NCBI GenBank assembly: GCA_947456855.1
Contig: CANGTR010000015.1
Span: 1-35,759, forward strand
Origin: Sphingobacteriia bacterium
Lineage (GTDB): Bacteria > Bacteroidota > Bacteroidia > Chitinophagales > Chitinophagaceae
Direction of reading: 5' to 3'
DNA: 35,759 bases
This document shows, one piece after another, positions 1 through 7,660 of this stretch. The position numbers and the translations under genes are program-made. The stretch's first letter is position 1; each line of letters starts with the position of its first letter. Under the pieces are notes generated by a model, which did no database searches, was not told where the DNA came from, and saw nothing but the letters and a program-made list of their open reading frames with translations.

Positions 1-15
1 ATGGTTTTTTAAAAT

Positions 16-49
16 AAATGCACTCCTTTAAATTGGGGTGCATTTTTTT
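16..49 (+). terminator. Rho-independent terminator of a gene left of the window
   Basis: An 11-bp stem pairs positions 16-26 with 35-45, with one G-T wobble and an 8-base loop. A run of seven T follows at 43-49. The A/T-rich left flank (11-18) would give a weaker U-run on the other strand, so it may work in both directions. The gene it ends lies outside the window. Confidence 0.75.
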
Positions 50-129
50 GTTAAATAATTATCCATTCAATATTTTTTTTAGATCTCCCTAATAGGATGA
101 ACATGCTCCAGAAAACTAAGAAAGTAATA

Positions 130-265
130 ATAAATAGTTTATAAGCACGGCAGCCATCTGCAGAACGGTAAATAATGGTTCGAGTCCCTCCCTGACGTCT
201 GATTCGTTATAAGCAAGCAATCAAGCATGAGGCTCCTAGTCTGCGGGCGGGGGCTTCTTTTTGAT
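130..265 (+). ncRNA. Candidate small structured RNA (GC-rich island)
   Basis: This stretch is much richer in G and C than its AT-rich surroundings, encodes no credible protein and ends in a hairpin followed by T residues. It contains a small GCAG/CTGC hairpin near 151-162, a tRNA T-arm-like word GGTTCGAGTCC at 177-187, and a direct repeat TTATAAGCA at 139-147 and 207-215. The T-arm stem pairs for only two base pairs and no matching acceptor stem is visible, so this is not an intact tRNA. I do not recognise a known RNA family. The left end is a guess. Confidence 0.3.
229..262 (+). terminator. Rho-independent terminator of the GC-rich island
   Basis: Positions 229-236 pair with 250-257 in an 8-bp stem with two G-T wobbles. 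The loop has 13 bases and T258-T262 follow. No protein gene ends here on the plus strand, so the terminator suggests that a short upstream transcript is made. Confidence 0.5.
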
Positions 266-309
266 TAAGATAGAGGTTAATGATTAACTTGCTATTAATT
301 TATACATCT

Positions 310-759
310 ATGGATATTACTATCAACACACCCGCTTTGCTTTTTCCGGCTATTAGCTTAATCATGCTTGCTTATACCAATCGATTTTTGGCTTTGTCTA
401 ATAGAGTTAGGTCTTTGCATGATAAATACCAAGACAATGAACATAGACATATTATTCATGGTCAGATTAAGAATTTGCGTTACCGATTAAAACTCATTAA
501 AAACATGCAAGCATTGGGAGTACTTACTTTCTTAAGCAGTATACTCTGTATGTATTTAATTTACAATGAATGGATGGAGGTGGCCCATTGGGTGTTTGCA
601 TTGAGCTTATTTATTTTTGCTGCATCATTGGCACTTTCTTTACTAGAAATTCAACTAAGTACCAAAGCCATAGAACTAGAGCTCAGCGATATAGAAGGAT
701 TAGAAGACCCATCGGTTTTAGAATACATCAAGAGTAAGTTCGATAAAGACAAGGATTAG
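310..759 (+). CDS. DUF2721 family membrane protein
   Basis: This small integral membrane protein has unknown biochemical function. The N-terminal block TINTPALLFPAISLIMLAY and the following NRFLALSNRVRSLH are the typical start of DUF2721 proteins: a first membrane segment followed by a basic cytoplasmic stretch. Two further hydrophobic segments follow at roughly residues 65-85 and 95-115, and the tail is charged. An in-frame ATG at 280 adds ten residues and has a weak purine-rich GAGG at 271-274. I prefer 310 because family members usually begin a few residues before the TxNTPALLFPAIS block, but 280 cannot be excluded. The gene converges on the next minus-strand gene and overlaps its stop by four bases. 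There is no obvious functional link with its neighbours. Confidence 0.8.
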   Translation: MDITINTPALLFPAISLIMLAYTNRFLALSNRVRSLHDKYQDNEHRHIIHGQIKNLRYRLKLIKNMQALGVLTFLSSILCMYLIYNEWMEVAHWVFALSLFIFAASLALSLLEIQLSTKAIELELSDIEGLEDPSVLEYIKSKFDKDKD

Positions 760-1532
760 GCTTCTTCTTTTAACATAATCTCTAGTAATGCACTGTTGTC
801 CTTGTTTATATAGTATTCAAAAAAACGTTTGTCTGCTTGGCTTCTGATATTATGCACTAATTCTGTTTCGCCGTCTTGTATGAAATTGAATTTTTCATTG
901 ATACTATTCATTACATCGCTTCTGACTTTTTTCTGTAAGCCAAGGTTTTTGTCTTTTATACCTAGTACGTAATTGATTTCTGTAATGGTGGTAGTTCTGT
1001 TGTTTTTAGATCTATCAAGTAACAAATTCAGTAACTGCTTCTCTGTTTCCGAAAATTTAATTTTTACGGTATTGCCAACTGGCGCAGCTCTACTTGTGGT
1101 ATCCGGTATTTTTTTTCTAGATGCTTTGGCTTTTTTCTTTTTGGCCACCACCGCCGCTAGAATCACAATAATAGGAACTAAGCCAATTATAAATCCAGTA
1201 TTGTTCCTCTTCCAAACTCCGAAGTTTGCTTTTTTAAACTTCTCGATGGGTATTTTTAATGAATCGTACTTACTTGTTTTACTATCCAAATAATATATCG
1301 TTCCCTGGTAATAATACCTTATACAAGATTCATCTATTCTTTCCATCGTTTGTGTAAAAGAAGAACTCAGGTATTCAGTTATTTGATTTTCTTCAAAATT
1401 AATATCATAAGCCCCGTAATTGTAACTCAGTAAATACCCTTTTTCGGTAGGGATACGCCAGGTAGATTTTGAAATGATTTCAAAAAAATCGGGATGAGTT
1501 TTCCCCAATTCCCCCCATTTTTTTTCTTTCAA
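756..1532 (-). CDS. C-terminal part of a split membrane-spanning regulator (TM plus winged-helix-like domain)
   Basis: The ORF has 258 codons and its only nearby start is a TTG that overlaps the TGA of the upstream ORF. The first 100 residues look extracytoplasmic and beta-rich, with repeat-like pieces such as YNYGAYDINF and YYYQGTIYYLD. One membrane helix lies at about residues 111-130, followed by a lysine-rich stop-transfer patch. The C-terminal 90 residues (SETEKQLLNLLL, then VRSDVMNSINEKF) resemble a small helical DNA-binding domain seen at the cytoplasmic end of Bacteroidota membrane sensors. There is no signal peptide, although the N-terminal part must lie outside the membrane. This fits a piece broken from the upstream ORF: one extra T near 1538 would join them as ...VYNFDLKEKKWGELG..., a natural kelch-like sentence. 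It is either a pseudogene half, a recent frameshift or a sequencing error. Translational coupling through the TTGA overlap is the alternative. Confidence 0.6.
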   Translation of the reverse strand: MKEKKWGELGKTHPDFFEIISKSTWRIPTEKGYLLSYNYGAYDINFEENQITEYLSSSFTQTMERIDESCIRYYYQGTIYYLDSKTSKYDSLKIPIEKFKKANFGVWKRNNTGFIIGLVPIIVILAAVVAKKKKAKASRKKIPDTTSRAAPVGNTVKIKFSETEKQLLNLLLDRSKNNRTTTITEINYVLGIKDKNLGLQKKVRSDVMNSINEKFNFIQDGETELVHNIRSQADKRFFEYYINKDNSALLEIMLKEEA

Positions 1533-2164
1533 ATCAAATTGTATACCCTTTTATCAATCTCAGTCTCATCATTTTTTTTGGCTATCCCATAATTAATGAT
1601 TTGTTGGTAGGGAATAAATAATTTTTCGGTAGAAGGATTAAACCAGCATAAATCATTTACAAAGGGAATATGAATTTCTTCATTTATCGGATCAGCATCC
1701 CATTCTGCGTCTTTGAAATTATATTTTCGGAGGGTACCGGAAGATTTCCAGAACCCATACCCACCTATATTATATATTTCCTGCTTATTGGTGAATAGAA
1801 ATGCTGAGACATTATAGTTAAAGTTCTCCGTATCATCTATTCTTTTAAATGCCAATATGCTATCATTTGGATTTTCTAATTGGTACAATAAGCCGCCGCT
1901 TGCAATATGAATAAAAGCATTACTATCGGTTTTAAAAATTTGGTAGCCCTTATCTCTTAAAGTAGGGTGTTGAGGATTAATCAATTTATTAGGGCTAGCA
2001 TGTAGTGCCGCAATAGGCGCTTTTCTTTTTAAAAAATCAGTAAAAAACGGGGAGGATTTGAGAAAAACTACTGTATCTATTTCCGCTGAAAGAACGCCAC
2101 CTGAGATAAGTATGGCAACCAATAAGCCCACTATTTTATTCATACAGAAACTAAAAAGGTTCAA
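1529..2164 (-). CDS. N-terminal part of a split membrane-spanning regulator (secreted beta-rich sensor)
   Basis: The ORF has 211 codons and begins with a signal peptide. The second Met (residue 8, position 2143) gives the cleaner leader MNKIVGLLVAILISGGVLSA, so either start is possible. The mature part is rich in aromatic and polar beta-strand pieces (FIHIASGGLLYQLE, NIGGYGFWKSSGTLRKY), reminiscent of kelch or propeller blades. It stops abruptly in the middle of such a blade, just before a stretch in the next ORF that would complete it. I take it as the periplasmic sensor half of a one-component regulator whose membrane helix and DNA-binding domain are in 756-1532. The intact protein would have about 467 residues. 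No enzyme motif is visible. The upstream region holds clustered TTATTACT half-sites that could be its operator. Confidence 0.6.
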   Translation of the reverse strand: MNLFSFCMNKIVGLLVAILISGGVLSAEIDTVVFLKSSPFFTDFLKRKAPIAALHASPNKLINPQHPTLRDKGYQIFKTDSNAFIHIASGGLLYQLENPNDSILAFKRIDDTENFNYNVSAFLFTNKQEIYNIGGYGFWKSSGTLRKYNFKDAEWDADPINEEIHIPFVNDLCWFNPSTEKLFIPYQQIINYGIAKKNDETEIDKRVYNLI

Positions 2165-2218
2165 ATTAGCTATAAATATAGGAAATAACCTATTTTATTA
2201 CTGGTTTCTTAACCCTTT

Positions 2219-2240
2219 TTATTACTAATTGTAGTAATAA
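2219..2240. promoter_or_regulatory. Perfect palindrome in the upstream region of the split regulator
   Basis: TTATTACTA at 2219-2227 is followed by ATTG and then by TAGTAATAA at 2232-2240, a perfect 9-bp inverted repeat. Further copies of the TTATTACT word lie at 2195-2202 (same orientation) and 2263-2270 (inverted). On the minus strand a possible promoter reads TTTTG, 18 bases, then TACAATTA, with the -7 box inside the palindrome. Its function as an operator is inferred. Confidence 0.35.
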
Positions 2241-2271
2241 TCCGTCTTTTACAAAAGATCTTAGTAATAAT

Positions 2272-2326
2272 ACCAGCTACTGATAAGTATAATTTCTGGG
2301 GGGAGATTTGCATTGAAGTAGCTGGT
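2272..2326. repeat. 9-bp inverted repeat after the ABC exporter gene
   Basis: ACCAGCTAC at 2272-2280 is complementary to GTAGCTGGT at 2318-2326, with 37 bases between. It starts three bases after the ABC transporter stop codon when read on the minus strand. There is no T-run on the minus-strand side, so it is a weak terminator candidate at best. It could protect the 3' end of the exporter mRNA. Confidence 0.3.
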
Positions 2327-2328
2327 TT

Positions 2329-4119
2329 TTACCCCTTCCTTTCCCCAATCTGTTGACGCCACATAGCATAATACAAGCCTTTTTCTACCAATAGCTCAGC
2401 ATGGCTGCCTGTTTCTACTACCTGCCCTTTTTCAAGCACATAAATGCGATCTGCATGCATTATGGTACTTAAGCGGTGTGCAATCATTACAGTAATCTGT
2501 TCTTTTTGTGCGGAGATATTTCTGATGGTATTGGTTATCTCTTCTTCGGTAATACTGTCTAATGCCGAAGTTGCTTCATCAAAAATCAATAGTTGCGGAT
2601 GCCTGATAAGGGCCCTTGCAATCGACAGTCTTTGTTTTTCTCCCCCACTTAATTTTAATCCACCTTCTCCGATCATCGAATCAATTCCATTATCTGCTTT
2701 GGCCAATAAATTATCACAACTGGCTTTATGCAATGCTTCTTTTACATCTTTATCCGTTGCGCCTGGTTTTACAAATAATAAATTCTCCCTTATCGTTCCT
2801 GCAAACAATTGAGTGTCCTGAGTTACAAATCCAATTTGATTTCTGAGTTCATCAAAATTAATATCATGACCATCCACACCATTGTAAATAATATTTCCTT
2901 CTTTTGGTTGATACAAGCCTACCAATAATTTTACCAACGTGCTTTTTCCTGCGCCCGAAGGACCAACGAATGCAATGGTTTCACCTTTTTTTGCTTCGAA
3001 ACTAATTCCATCCAATGCATTGTATTGAGCGCTTTGATGTTTAAAAATAATTTTGTCGAAAGCCAATGTATTGATATCGCCAATATGGTGCGGATACAAA
3101 GGTTTTGGCTCAGAAGGCTTCATCATTAAATTGTGAAAATTATTAAGCGATGCTTCTGCTTCTCTATAGGAAAGAATGATATTTCCAATTTCTTGTAATG
3201 GCCCAAAAATAAAAAACGAATAAAAGGTTAAGGTCATTACTTCTCCAGCAGTGAGTTTTCCTTGAAACACCAGCCACAATAAGGTGAACATAATGATTTG
3301 ACGCAATAAATTCACAAATGTGCCTTGTACAAAACTCAAGGAGCGAATGCTTTTTACTTTTCTTAATTCCAGTCCTAAAATTTTATAGGTGTTTTTATTC
3401 AATCGGTTAATTTCTTGTTCTGTTAACCCCAAACTTTTAACCAATTCGATATTCCTTAAACTTTCTGTTGTAGTTCCCGCTAGCGTAGTTGTTTCTTTTA
3501 CAATTACTTTTTGAATGGCTTTAATTTTCTTACTCAAAAAACTGGTAAGCAAGGATAAGAAAATAATACCTGATGCATAAATTGGCATGATAGACCAATG
3601 CAACTTAAATGAGTACACCGAAATAAATACAATACCCACAAGAATACTAAACAATACATTGATAAATGCAATAATGAATTTTTCTGTATCGGTTCTTACT
3701 TTAGATAAAATCGACAATGTTTCGCCGCTTCTTTGGTCTTCAAATTCCTGATAGGGCATCTGCATTGAGTGCTCTAATCCATCAGTAAAAATTTTTGCTC
3801 CAAATTTTTGAACGATTACATTGCTACAATAGTCTTGGAATGCTTTTGCAATCCTAGATATCATCGCTACGCTAACCAGGATGCCTAAAAACCCCAATAC
3901 GCCCCAAATAAATTCAGATTCGGTTCGCACCCCAGTAATAACGAATTGTTTCTTTTCATTGAAATAGCCGGTGTTGAATGGATGCATTCCATATTTATCG
4001 AGCAGCTTCCCAAAAAAATAAGGATCTAACATAGAAAAAGATTGATTGATGGCGGCTAGCAATAGCGCTAAAGCAATCAACCACTTATATGGTTTGAGGT
4101 ATTGAAGGAGTAATTTCAT
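2329..4119 (-). CDS. ABC exporter, fused membrane and ATPase domains (MsbA/multidrug type)
   Basis: This is a half-transporter of 596 residues that would dimerise in the inner membrane and drive ATP-dependent export. The first 310 residues form the ABC exporter membrane domain with about six helices, the first at residues 13-30. The nucleotide-binding domain is complete: Walker A GPSGAGKS at 386-393, Q-loop VTQD near 433, signature LSGGE near 490, Walker B LLIFDEATSALD near 510 and H-loop IAHRLSTI with His near 548. The length and order match lipid-A/lipid flippases and multidrug exporters, and sequence alone does not decide the substrate. It stands alone: the divergent neighbour is an RNase H-fold gene and no accessory subunit is adjacent. 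The ATG at 4119 gives a normal start before the first helix. Confidence 0.9.
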   Translation of the reverse strand: MKLLLQYLKPYKWLIALALLLAAINQSFSMLDPYFFGKLLDKYGMHPFNTGYFNEKKQFVITGVRTESEFIWGVLGFLGILVSVAMISRIAKAFQDYCSNVIVQKFGAKIFTDGLEHSMQMPYQEFEDQRSGETLSILSKVRTDTEKFIIAFINVLFSILVGIVFISVYSFKLHWSIMPIYASGIIFLSLLTSFLSKKIKAIQKVIVKETTTLAGTTTESLRNIELVKSLGLTEQEINRLNKNTYKILGLELRKVKSIRSLSFVQGTFVNLLRQIIMFTLLWLVFQGKLTAGEVMTLTFYSFFIFGPLQEIGNIILSYREAEASLNNFHNLMMKPSEPKPLYPHHIGDINTLAFDKIIFKHQSAQYNALDGISFEAKKGETIAFVGPSGAGKSTLVKLLVGLYQPKEGNIIYNGVDGHDINFDELRNQIGFVTQDTQLFAGTIRENLLFVKPGATDKDVKEALHKASCDNLLAKADNGIDSMIGEGGLKLSGGEKQRLSIARALIRHPQLLIFDEATSALDSITEEEITNTIRNISAQKEQITVMIAHRLSTIMHADRIYVLEKGQVVETGSHAELLVEKGLYYAMWRQQIGERKG

Positions 4120-4286
4120 TTGTTCTTTTTACTGCTAATAATGCAATGGTTAGTCAATATCCGTACTATTTTTCAATTTCTGCCAATATTGCTGTTTTTG
4201 GGTTTTTCCACCGCTGTTAATAATAAGATAACTCCATTTTGATGGAGGAGGCATAAATCATTAGTAACTTACAAAAACCCTCAATT

Positions 4287-4760
4287 ATGCGTTGGAGAAA
4301 ATTCAATGGCGAAAACATTGTTCTTCCGATTAAAGATGCAGTGGAAGATGCCATCAAAAAAGAAACAGCAGCAGGTACAAAATTGAAAGTGTGTATTGGT
4401 ACCGATAGCCAGGTAAAGGGCGCCGATACTGAGTTTGCTACAGTAATTGTTTTTTTGAGAGAACACAATGGTGGATTTATGTATATCCACAACGAAAAAA
4501 CAAAACAACAATACCATATCAAAGAAAGGATGTTGGTAGAAGTTGCAAAGAGCATAGAAATTGCCTATGAGCTTTGTGATTTGTTTATCGATTATCAGGT
4601 AGAAATGGAAGTACATGCCGATATCAATACCAACCCACAGTTTAAAAGCAACGATGCATTAAGAGAAGCCATGGGTTATATTCTCGGAATGGGGTTTGCT
4701 TTCAAAGCCAAGCCTGAAGCTTTTGCAAGCAGTTGTTGTGCTGATAAGGCAGTAAACTAA
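4287..4760 (+). CDS. Ribonuclease H-like YkuK family protein (DUF458)
   Basis: This 157-residue protein matches the DUF458/YkuK family, a small RNase H-like fold first named from Bacillus subtilis. The family hallmark is visible as the VCIGTDSQVKG block near residues 35-45, where the Asp would be an active-site-like acidic residue, followed by a strand with FATVIVFLREHNGG. A second acidic block, VEMEVHADINTNP, lies near residues 110-122. The C-terminal part (LREAMGYILGMGFAFKAKPEAFASSCCADK) is also typical. Catalytic activity on RNA/DNA hybrids has not been established for the family as far as I know. It is monocistronic, divergent from the ABC exporter with 167 bases between, and tail-to-tail with the lytic transglycosylase. 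Confidence 0.8.
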   Translation: MRWRKFNGENIVLPIKDAVEDAIKKETAAGTKLKVCIGTDSQVKGADTEFATVIVFLREHNGGFMYIHNEKTKQQYHIKERMLVEVAKSIEIAYELCDLFIDYQVEMEVHADINTNPQFKSNDALREAMGYILGMGFAFKAKPEAFASSCCADKAVN

Positions 4761-4784
4761 GGGTTGCTGATTATAAGCCTGAAC

Positions 4785-5807
4785 TTACTTGATCGTTCGA
4801 TTGCCCTCTAACAATGCTCGCACAGATGTTGCAAGCAGTTGCTGCTTTGTTGACTCAAATACTGCTTTCTTATCTAAAGGAATACGAAGGTTGAATTTCT
4901 TTCCCTCTGCTAATATCTTGTCAAAACCAGGATTCCATAAATTGAATTGATTGATATTCATCATTAATCCATTTGCTACAATGATAGAATTGTAACGTCC
5001 ACTGATTTCAATAACACAGCTGTTTTCAATTAGTTCTTTAGGTATATTGTTTTCTTCTAAAGGCGTATTTGCTTTTTGTAATTTTACTTCTTGCGCTGTC
5101 ATGGTAGTAAACCCTCCTTGGCCTTCCATGATATAATGGGTACCAATAAATTTCTTTACATGATTGCGGGTTTCTTCTGGAAGATAATATTGGAGGTCCC
5201 AAAAATTATTGCTGTTTGCTTTTCTAATGCATTGCCTAACTCTTCCTGCGCCACCATTGTATGCAGCAACCACCAAGAGCCAATCCTGAAATTCGGTAAA
5301 TAATTCTTTCATTATTTTTGCTGCTACCATTGTACTTTTATAATAATCCGTTCTTTCATCTTTGGGTGCTAAACTCAAACCAAATCGAGTAGCTTCATAA
5401 GGCATTATTTGCCAAGGTCCAACAGCACCTGCCCAAGAAACAAGCCCTGATTGTAAATGACTTTCAATTACACTTAGGTATTTCATTTCTTTTGGAATTC
5501 CATACTGGGCAAGTATTATATCATATAAGTCAAAATATGGCTTGCCCCAACTTTTCATTTTTTCCAATTCCTTTCCTTGTTTTTTGATATAATCCTGCAC
5601 AAAAGAAACGGCTCTTGGATTGAGTTGTGATGCGTATGATTTAGATGCATTAAAAGAGCCTTTAAACAAAGATGTAAAACCGTATTTGTCTTTCGAATTA
5701 TCCTTTTTAGCTGTAGGAGCTTGGGTTGAAATAGTTTGAGCAGCAGTAGGGTTTAGTGAAATCAATTGAATAGCCAGTAATAACAATACCCAATTTTTCT
5801 TAAGCAT
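4785..5807 (-). CDS. Membrane-bound lytic transglycosylase, SLT/MltD type
   Basis: This enzyme cleaves the glycan strands of peptidoglycan non-hydrolytically. The open frame extends to 5873, but the Met at 5807 gives a standard signal peptide (MLKKNWVLLLLAIQLISL, then NPTAAQ), so I choose it. Numbered from 5873, the catalytic glutamate is E137 in VIESHLQSG. It is followed by the SLT motifs GAVGPWQIMP near 150-157 and AAYNGGAGRV near 203-212. The C-terminal 90 residues contain a YNSIIVANGLMMNINQFNLWNP segment that resembles a degenerate LysM-like module. No intact LysM repeats are present, unlike E. coli MltD. It lies downstream of gatA, 69 bases after the preferred start, and may share its transcript. 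It acts in the periplasm in cell-wall turnover. Confidence 0.88.
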   Translation of the reverse strand: MLKKNWVLLLLAIQLISLNPTAAQTISTQAPTAKKDNSKDKYGFTSLFKGSFNASKSYASQLNPRAVSFVQDYIKKQGKELEKMKSWGKPYFDLYDIILAQYGIPKEMKYLSVIESHLQSGLVSWAGAVGPWQIMPYEATRFGLSLAPKDERTDYYKSTMVAAKIMKELFTEFQDWLLVVAAYNGGAGRVRQCIRKANSNNFWDLQYYLPEETRNHVKKFIGTHYIMEGQGGFTTMTAQEVKLQKANTPLEENNIPKELIENSCVIEISGRYNSIIVANGLMMNINQFNLWNPGFDKILAEGKKFNLRIPLDKKAVFESTKQQLLATSVRALLEGNRTIK

Positions 5808-5876
5808 TTTACAAGCACACTGTGCAATTTTTTCTAGCATCAACCAGTTTGCAATTTGATGGATACTGCTCATATA

Positions 5877-7310
5877 CTAATGCTTAAGATGGAGTAAATA
5901 ATCAGCTATTTGCAAGAGGGTAGTTTCGCTGAAATGTTTGGTCATTAATTGAAGCCCAAATGGCATTGCATTTGAATGGGTAAATAAAGGAATGGATATT
6001 GCAGGAATGCCAACCAAATTTGGATAAACAGTATAAATATCTGCTAAAAACATGGCTATAGGGTCTGTTGATTTTTCTCCAATTTTAAAAGCGGGAGAAG
6101 GAACAGTGGGTGAGATGATGGCATCGTAATGAGCAAACAATTCATCTGTTTTATTCTTCAATAACCTTCTAACCTGTTGTGCCTTGGTGAAGTATGCATC
6201 AAAATATCCTTCACTTAAAACAAATGTTCCCAGCAATATTCTTCTTTTTACTTCATCCCCAAAACCCTCACTGCGAGAGGCTTTGTACATTTCAGTAAGG
6301 TCAATGTTTTTTGTTTTTGTTCTATGCCCAAATTTTACTCCATCAAACCTCGATAAATTACTTGATGCTTCTGCGGTTGTTAAAACATAATAAGTAGGAA
6401 CAACATAGTCCAATAATTCAAAATCAACAGCATCAACTGTATGCCCTTCCGATTTTAATTCTTCAATTAAGGCCATTGTTTGAGCCCTTATTTCTTTATC
6501 CAAAGAAGGATGTTCAAGTGCTTCTTTAAAATAAGCGATGCGGTATTTTTTTTGAACATCAAGTAATGATGAATATTTTTCCACTGGCTTGTTAGAAACG
6601 GTGCTATCAAAATCATCTGCGCCTGCAATAACTTCTAAGGTTAATGCTGCGTCTTCAATGGTTTTAGCAAAAATGCCAATCTGATCAAATGAAGATGCAT
6701 ATGCAATTAGGCCATATCTAGAGATCCTTCCATATGTAGGCTTGATACCTATGACGCCACAAAAATCAGCAGGCTGTCTTACAGAGCCGCCTGTATCCGA
6801 TCCTAGGCTAATCATACAGAGGCCTGCTTGAACTGCCACCGCAGACCCGCCTGATGATCCTCCTGAAACCCTTTCCTGATCTTTGGCATTTTTCACTGGA
6901 CCATAATAGGAATTTTCATTGCTACTTCCCATGGCAAATTCATCACAGTTTTGTCTGCCTATAATAATTGCACCTGCATCCAATAATTTTTGGGTTGCAG
7001 TAGCATTGTAAATGGACTTAAAATTGTTGAGCATAGCAGATGCTGCAGTAACCGGATGATCCTGATAACAAATCACATCTTTCAATCCCACAATAACTCC
7101 ATGAAGTGGTTGAAGAATCGCACCTGCTTTGCAGACCGCATCTAATGCTGAAGCTTTGGCAATTGCTTCTGCTTCATAGATTTCTATAAAAGCATTGAGT
7201 GAAGCATTTGCCTTGATGGTATCTATATAAAAACGAACGGCCTCCACACAGGTGGTTTGGCCGTTCTGCAATGCTATATGATAGTCTTTGATTGTACTAA
7301 ACCGAAACAA
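5877..7310 (-). CDS. gatA: Asp-tRNA(Asn)/Glu-tRNA(Gln) amidotransferase subunit A
   Basis: GatA supplies ammonia from glutamine to convert mischarged Glu-tRNA(Gln) or Asp-tRNA(Asn) into the correct aminoacyl-tRNA, working with GatB and GatC, which are not in this window. The amidase signature is complete: Lys77 in VGLKDV, Ser152 in the GGSSGGS block and nucleophile Ser176 in DTGGSVRQP. The spacing equals that of characterised GatA enzymes. The length of 477 residues is usual. The start is TTG at 7310: an in-frame TAA lies four codons upstream (7320-7322) and no ATG occurs before the catalytic lysine, so the TTG assignment is firm unless a rarer codon is used. It sits 27 bases after tatA on the same strand and probably shares its transcript. 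Confidence 0.93.
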   Translation of the reverse strand: MFRFSTIKDYHIALQNGQTTCVEAVRFYIDTIKANASLNAFIEIYEAEAIAKASALDAVCKAGAILQPLHGVIVGLKDVICYQDHPVTAASAMLNNFKSIYNATATQKLLDAGAIIIGRQNCDEFAMGSSNENSYYGPVKNAKDQERVSGGSSGGSAVAVQAGLCMISLGSDTGGSVRQPADFCGVIGIKPTYGRISRYGLIAYASSFDQIGIFAKTIEDAALTLEVIAGADDFDSTVSNKPVEKYSSLLDVQKKYRIAYFKEALEHPSLDKEIRAQTMALIEELKSEGHTVDAVDFELLDYVVPTYYVLTTAEASSNLSRFDGVKFGHRTKTKNIDLTEMYKASRSEGFGDEVKRRILLGTFVLSEGYFDAYFTKAQQVRRLLKNKTDELFAHYDAIISPTVPSPAFKIGEKSTDPIAMFLADIYTVYPNLVGIPAISIPLFTHSNAMPFGLQLMTKHFSETTLLQIADYLLHLKH

Positions 7311-7337
7311 AGGCTTTGTTTAAAATAACTTTAAAAT

Positions 7338-7526
7338 TTAGGCAGGAGTATTGTCTTTTTCCTTCATGCCATCTTCTAACTCTTTCTTTACGTTGTTCTT
7401 GGCATCATTAAACTCACGGATTCCTTTACCAAGTCCTCTCATGAATTCCGGTATTTTTCTACCACCAAATAAAACCAATACAACTATTCCGATGATCAAT
7501 AATTCTTGAAATCCAAGATTGCCCAT
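7338..7526 (-). CDS. tatA: Sec-independent protein translocase TatA/TatE family
   Basis: This 62-residue protein has the TatA layout. A short extracytoplasmic N-terminus carries [10 protein letters not shown], a membrane helix follows ([12 protein letters not shown]), then the hinge [20 protein letters not shown] and a charged amphipathic tail. It oligomerises in the inner membrane to form the pore of the Tat system, which exports folded proteins. TatC is not in this window. It is preceded by a terminator at the end of rplS and probably has its own promoter near 7546-7580. gatA follows after 27 bases. Confidence 0.93.
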   Translation of the reverse strand: MGNLGFQELLIIGIVVLVLFGGRKIPEFMRGLGKGIREFNDAKNNVKKELEDGMKEKDNTPA

Positions 7527-7545
7527 AATGATTAATTTAAGTTTG

Positions 7546-7580
7546 TAAAGTTAGTATAATTCGGATGCCATTCTTGCAAA
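7546..7580 (-). promoter_or_regulatory. Possible tatA-gatA promoter
   Basis: On the minus strand a -33-like TTTG (7577-7580) is followed by 23 bases and a -7-like TAACTTTA (7546-7553). The latter differs from the Bacteroidota consensus TAnnTTTG at the last base. It lies between the rplS terminator and the tatA start, where a promoter is expected. Confidence 0.3.
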
Positions 7581-7608
7581 TATTGTTAATTCGTGCAATT
7601 TGGCCAAT

Positions 7609-7642
7609 AAAAAAGCGCCCAGATGGTAAATCAGGACGCTTT
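7609..7642 (-). terminator. Rho-independent terminator of rplS
   Basis: On the minus strand AAAGCGTCC (7634-7642) pairs with GGGCGCTTT (7612-7620) through nine base pairs, including one wobble. A run of six T reaches to 7609. It begins about 20 bases after the rplS stop codon and separates the ribosomal protein gene from tatA. Confidence 0.78.
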
Positions 7643-7660
7643 AAAATGATATTCAGAATA

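Noticed and set aside
177..187. tRNA T-arm-like word GGTTCGAGTCC
   Set aside because: The flanking T-stem pairs for only two base pairs and no acceptor or anticodon arm can be drawn, so no tRNA gene is called.
973..1293. 106-codon plus-strand ORF
   Set aside because: It is the antisense shadow of the minus-strand regulator fragment, which has clear membrane and DNA-binding features.
4232..4247. 6-bp hairpin CTCCAT/ATGGAG in the ABC exporter-ykuK gap
   Set aside because: It is short, has no T-run and no link to a promoter box, so it could easily be chance.
5808..5873. N-terminal extension of the lytic transglycosylase
   Set aside because: The extra 22 residues would precede and spoil a normal signal peptide; the Met at 5807 is the better start.
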